Shown here one piece after another: positions 60,401-64,000 of a DNA stretch of 64,000 nt. The DNA comes from Theobroma cacao (Eukaryota > Streptophyta > Magnoliopsida > Malvales > Malvaceae): the NCBI RefSeq assembly GCF_000208745.1, contig NC_030859.1:6382211-6446210 (forward strand), in the 5' to 3' direction. Position 1 is the first letter of the stretch. Each line of letters starts with the position of its first letter. Made by a program: the position numbers and the translations under genes. The notes beneath the pieces are model-generated. The model was not told the DNA's origin and ran no database searches. It worked only from the letters and a program-made list of their open reading frames with translations.

Positions 60401-62935
60401 ACGATGTCTAACGATTCCCTCATTCTTGCAAAACAAACCGAACTCACTTTTGAAAAATTTCAAACCATTGTTTATTTGAAAGCTCTCAATCCTTTTCTCA
60501 ATATGCTTCTCTATCAATGCAAAAAAGTGTCAATACTTCACTTTTAGTCTTCAGAAAATATGTCCACACCTTTCTTAGAAAAACATTAATAAAGGTTTAT
60601 ATGTGTAATGATTCACCTTTTAATGCCACTAGAGAAGGACCCCTCAAATATGAATGGATGTAGCCTACTGTACTCGTAGTTCGATGAGTTGTAGTGCTAA
60701 ATTTCACTCTGTATTGTTTGTCATAGATGCAATGCTCACAAAAATCTAGCTTCCCAGTTTTTTGACTATGTAGTAAACCACGTTTACTCAGTTTTGTTAT
60801 CCCTCTCTCACTTACATGACCCATTCTCATACGTCATAAACATGTAACATCATCATTAGGATCATTAGATGAGACTACGAAAACAGTTCCAATGATCCTG
60901 TTTCCCACTAGACGATAAAGGTTACCAGATAACTTAATCTTCATGATAGTTAAAGCTCCTTTAGATACCTTTAAGACACCATCTTCACCACCTCATTTGT
61001 AGCCCCTCTTATTTAACAAACTCAAGGATATCAAATTCTTTAGGGTAAAATACCCCCGCCTCCTTAAGTTTTAATCGAAATTCCAAGTGAGTCCATTAAT
61101 TTTCAAAATGAAAACTTCAATCCAAAAATAAATCTTTCGCTAGACACATAAGCCCAACTGTTAGTCAACTGTTAGTGTTTTCATCAGTTTGATGATGTGA
61201 CAATATTAAAAAGATAATTTTACCGTTTATTAATTTTAAAAATTATTATTATATAATTTATCAGTTTTTATTAATTTTTAAAAAAGGCTCAGGATTGGGC
61301 TCCCCAAGGGAGCACCGATCTGATGTTCTCCAGGGGAGTGCTGGGTGGTTGGTCGGTGCAAGAGACGGTGCCAACTAATTTGACAGAAAAAAATAATGAA
61401 AAAAAGAGAAAGGGTATTTTAGATATTTCATATTTAACATTAATGTCGTTTAGTCATTTGGGGCAAAGTGTCTATTTTGAAAACTAATGCATCTCTGTGT
61501 AATTTTGATCAAAACTTAGGGAGTGAGGGTATTTCACCCAATCTTTTTTTATGTCAGGGACATGTCTCACCTCAAGTGTCCTTACCATATAATCAAACAT
61601 CTTGATTCAAATGGTGCCAATCCCAACAATTGAGAGAGATAAATCATCTCGTAATTGTATAGTGCCCATATCAACAGATTGATAAGTTGAAAACCAATCA
61701 TGCTTAAGACATATGTGGAAGCAATTGGTGGAATCTAAGATCCATGTATACCTCAGGTTACCGTTGGTAATTGCAAGAACATTATTAGCTTATTCAAAAG
61801 TATCAAAGTCATTTTTAACCACATTTGCAGTACTCTCAAGCTTGTTAATCTTTTCATTATCTCTAAATTTGATTCAATCTTATTGGAAGTGCCCTTTCTT
61901 ACCATAATTCCAACAAGTCTTCCCTTTTACTCTAGATTTACCTTTTTTATCTAAGCCTTTTTCTGTATTTTTTCTTTATTCACAATCAGGCTTTTTGGTT
62001 GATTTTCATTATGGATACCACCAATTTTCTTCTTCAATTCCTTGGAATTTAAATATGCCTTTACATCCTCAAGAGTGAGTATCTATCGACCATATAACAT
62101 AGTATCCATAAAGTTTTCATATGATGGAGGCAAATAACATAGAAGAATTAAGGTTAGGTCTTCATCCTCAATTTTAACAGTGATATCCTTTAAATCAAGA
62201 ATAATTTTGTTATATTCATCAATGTGGGTATTAACAGACTTAACTTCAAACATATTGAGAGTATACAATCATTGCTTTATATAAAGTCGATTCGTCAGGG
62301 ATTTGGTCATATAAATACTGTCAAGTTCAAGCCACACTGCAACAGCAGATTCTTCATCCGTAACTTCTCTTAGCACCTTATCAGACAAAGTTAGGAGAAC
62401 AACATTATGTGCTTTCAACATAAGGTCATCTTTCTCACCATCAGATAGATTTGAAGGAAGATCGTTTTTTCCCTCCAATGCCTTCAATGGTCCTTGTTAC
62501 ACTAGCGATGCACGCATCTTAACACAACATAGGTTGAAATCTTTTTTTCCATTAAAATTTTTAATCTCATACTTGGATGTTTTAAATAGTGACATAAAAT
62601 ATATCAGTAAACTCACTAACATTATAGTCTACAATTGCCTTGTATTGAACTTAAATTAAAAAGACTTTTTTTTGAAACTAATTAAGTTGATATGTTTACA
62701 AAATGGAAATTTTGAATTCGGGTTGTTGGATCTAGGAAAGAGAGTGTTCTTGATTAATTGCTTTTAATGATCCTAATGCAATTTCTTTGTTGCTCTAATG
62801 AGCTTTGCAGGTGTAATGACACAACTATTTCAACGTGGTCAGGGTGAAACTTCTATTATTATGCTATGGACTTATGCTGTAGCTTCAATCTCCTTGACAC
62901 TTTGGTCAACATTGTTCATGTCGCTTGTAGCATGA
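54460..62935 (+). CDS. PIN-LIKES (PILS) auxin efflux carrier family protein, copy 2
   Basis: Tandem paralogue of the gene at 38191. There are ten coding exons: 54460-54594, 54900-54979, 55091-55215, 55324-55445, 55670-55888, 56941-57033, 57134-57234, 57326-57378, 57507-57692, 62811-62935. They total 1239 nt (412 aa). Exons match copy 1 in length except exon 4 (+6 nt) and exon 5 (+9 nt), both in frame. It starts [20 protein letters not shown]. Family motifs are [74 protein letters not shown], and the C-terminus [11 protein letters not shown]. The loop exon 5 (residues ~155-227) is the most diverged. Intron 9 is 5.1 kb because of a MITE and a Copia element, so splicing across it must span antisense retrotransposon sequence. 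Confidence 0.88.
57737..57932. mobile_element. hAT MITE, 196 bp, in PILS copy 2 intron 9
   Basis: Ends CAAAGGCAGA and TCCGCCTTTG (reverse complement CAAAGGCGGA), with perfect 8-bp duplications CATACTAT at 57729-57736 and 57933-57940. The interior is AT-rich with a GGGGGTGGGGGCCCC block near the right end. Not related by position or ends to the hAT elements in copy 1. Confidence 0.92.
58060..58560 (-). pseudogene. Possible retrocopied gene fragment, unidentified
   Basis: On the minus strand a 36-codon open stretch reads [20 protein letters not shown] then [16 protein letters not shown]. It is preceded by CAG and followed by GTAAGA, so it could be an internal exon. Past this the strand runs into a UTR-like region and an A-rich end (T-run then A-run on the plus strand at about 58073-58090). 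I do not recognise the protein. It lies directly left of the Copia LTR and may be flanking or captured sequence. Confidence 0.3.
59045..62560 (-). pseudogene. Copia gag-pol polyprotein, most of RT deleted
   Basis: Right to left: UBN2-type gag ([40 protein letters not shown], about 62487-62083); zinc knuckle relic CWNYGKKG (about 61910); protease [11 protein letters not shown] (about 61725), with DST where DSG/DTG is usual; GAG-pre-integrase [15 protein letters not shown] with CEHC (60830-60597); integrase [20 protein letters not shown] and TPHQNGVA (60517-60290). Then comes [13 protein letters not shown] and TWKLVK. At about 59640-59650 the sequence jumps directly to [14 protein letters not shown], so the RT catalytic core including YVDD is absent. 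RNase H pieces follow: [20 protein letters not shown] and [13 protein letters not shown]. Many stops. Confidence 0.85.
61043..61539. mobile_element. Mutator-type MITE with ~75-bp TIRs, nested in Copia
   Basis: Left end GGGTAAAATACCCCCGCCTC; the right end, reverse-complemented, is GGGTGAAATACCCTCACTCC. Similarity extends about 75 bp through TTAAGTTTT and CATTA-TTTTCAAAAT. It is flanked by AATTCTTTA and AATCTTTTT, an imperfect 9-bp duplication. It splits the Copia motif [13 protein letters not shown], which reads through if the element is ignored. No ORF. Confidence 0.75.
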
Positions 62936-63713
62936 TTTATAATTCAAATTCCATTACTCCAGCTTTTGCCACCATAACACCACAAGTATGTAACTTGATT
63001 ATAGGCACATTGGTTAAGTTTGCTTTGCTTCAATTTCATGATTTTTGAAAGCTGTGCTTGAAGCTTTTTGTAGCTTTTTGTTTGATGTAAATCTTTCTAT
63101 TTCATGTAAGAGATTTGTAACTGATGAAATATTGGTACTAATTTCACATTTATTTAATTTTCAATAGCATGAAAATCTTTAGGATAGAACTCATCTATAT
63201 ACAATAAATCTCTATAAATTAATACTTGATAAATTAATAACCTCGATTAAATAATATTTTTTATCAGTCTTGACTTAAGACCAACGTGGTAAATTAATAA
63301 TTCACTAAATTTATAAGATAATACATTTAAAAAAAAACACATAAGTCTCACTTGATATATAAATTAATAATCTCATTATACATCAAAATTATATATATAT
63401 ATATATATATATTATATATTATATATTATATAGTATAATATGAATCAATTATGAAGCCTTTGTAAAATATGAGTACAGTGTTACTTATTTCTTCTTGAAA
63501 TTGATGTCTCCTTGGACTTCATCTTTAAATTTTCTTAGTGCATTAAAAAGCTTTGGTGTAGTGATCCCGTATTGCAATAGAAAATTATGCAATGTGATTG
63601 TTGCTTTGAGTGCATTTTTACACTAGACATGCTCCAATATAGAACTATTGTCTTCAACTTCATCTTCTTTATCATTTCTCATGCGTTCTCAACAGTTTGC
63701 TCGTCATGAATTG
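62936..63713. other. 3' flank of PILS copy 2
   Basis: The 3' UTR likely reaches about 63140. 63200-63370 has repeated TAAATTAATAA words (a MITE-like TCTATAAATTAATA segment). (TA)n lies at about 63389-63418. 63440-63710 is unassigned. Confidence 0.45.
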
Positions 63714-64000
63714 TCACGACCCGGAACTTCCCTCAGGGCCCATGACAACCGTCGTGACTTCCCGATTGACACTCATTAGCCGGAATGCCAACCGGAACCC
63801 CCGCAAGGCTTACATATCAGTTTTCTTTCCTTTCCTGTGAGCAATCGTTGTAAAATATCGACTTTTAAGAAAATATAAACTATTTTAGATTGAAAACAAT
63901 CAAAATAAAATTTTCGCCACATAGGGGTATTTTGGTCATTTTTACCAAAAAATTTTGAAACCTGATAAAGATACAACGTATGGTAGAAAAATATCCACTG
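63714..64000 (-). repeat. LTR-like end, inverted relative to 34112-34507
   Basis: The minus strand ends GTTCCGGGTCGTGACA at 63714, preceded by CGACGGTTGTCATGGGCCC and GCCTTGCGGGGGTTCCGG. These align with the GC-rich 140 bp at 34370-34507. It continues past the window edge. Confidence 0.65.

Larger units (their letters stand above)
58561..62620 (-). mobile_element. Ty1/Copia LTR retrotransposon, truncated, in PILS copy 2 intron 9
   Basis: Minus orientation. The 3' LTR occupies about 58561-59036, next to a purine tract (AGGTGGAG on the minus strand, about 59044-59037). The coding part runs 59040-62560. No 5' LTR is seen between 62560 and the exon at 62811, so that end is truncated. It carries a nested MITE at 61043-61539. 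Copia order gag-protease-integrase-RT-RNase H is preserved, apart from the RT loss described in the coding entry. Confidence 0.85.

Overview
This is nuclear DNA of a flowering plant, most likely a eudicot. The evidence is multi-exon genes with GT-AG introns, plant-type cytosolic pyruvate kinase and PIN-LIKES proteins, AT-rich intergenic DNA, and dense nested transposons (MULE, PIF/Harbinger, hAT, LINE, Copia, solo-LTR-like pieces). I cannot name the species. A 100-N gap at 15317-15416 shows that this is a draft assembly.

Layout. 1-13.4 kb is an accessory graveyard: a decayed MULE transposase (+), a PIF/Harbinger element (-), a broken reading frame of the putative plant transposon protein type (+), two co-linear arrays of degenerate ~23-bp repeats, a 113-bp-arm inverted repeat behind a TATA-like promoter, a Ulp1 (C48) protease pseudogene (-), and LINE remains split by a small inverted-repeat transposon. 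13.4-17.5 kb is mostly non-coding, with an LTR-like repeat pair beside the N gap and a truncated tRNA-Arg. 17.5-28.3 kb is an apparently intact 16-exon cytosolic pyruvate kinase gene (-), whose intron 11 carries a complete but dead 4.03-kb hAT element with a perfect 8-bp target duplication. 28.3-36.6 kb is AT-rich and holds LINE fragments and a nested repeat cluster.

36.6-63.1 kb holds two tandem PIN-LIKES (PILS) auxin-carrier-like genes (+), 10 coding exons each, 407 and 412 aa, about 16 kb apart. Their exon structures match, but intron 9 of each was hit independently by transposons: nested hAT elements in the first copy, and an hAT MITE plus an RT-deleted Copia element (with its own nested MITE) in the second. 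The 9-kb spacer is LTR-like and low-complexity sequence. The window ends in an LTR-like piece inverted relative to one at about 34.1-34.5 kb.

Only three genes look functional: pyruvate kinase and the two PILS genes. They are unrelated in function. Pyruvate kinase makes pyruvate and ATP in the cytosol; PILS proteins are ER-membrane carriers linked to auxin homeostasis. Exon boundaries were placed by hand from reading frame, family conservation and GT-AG sites. No alignment or database search was run.
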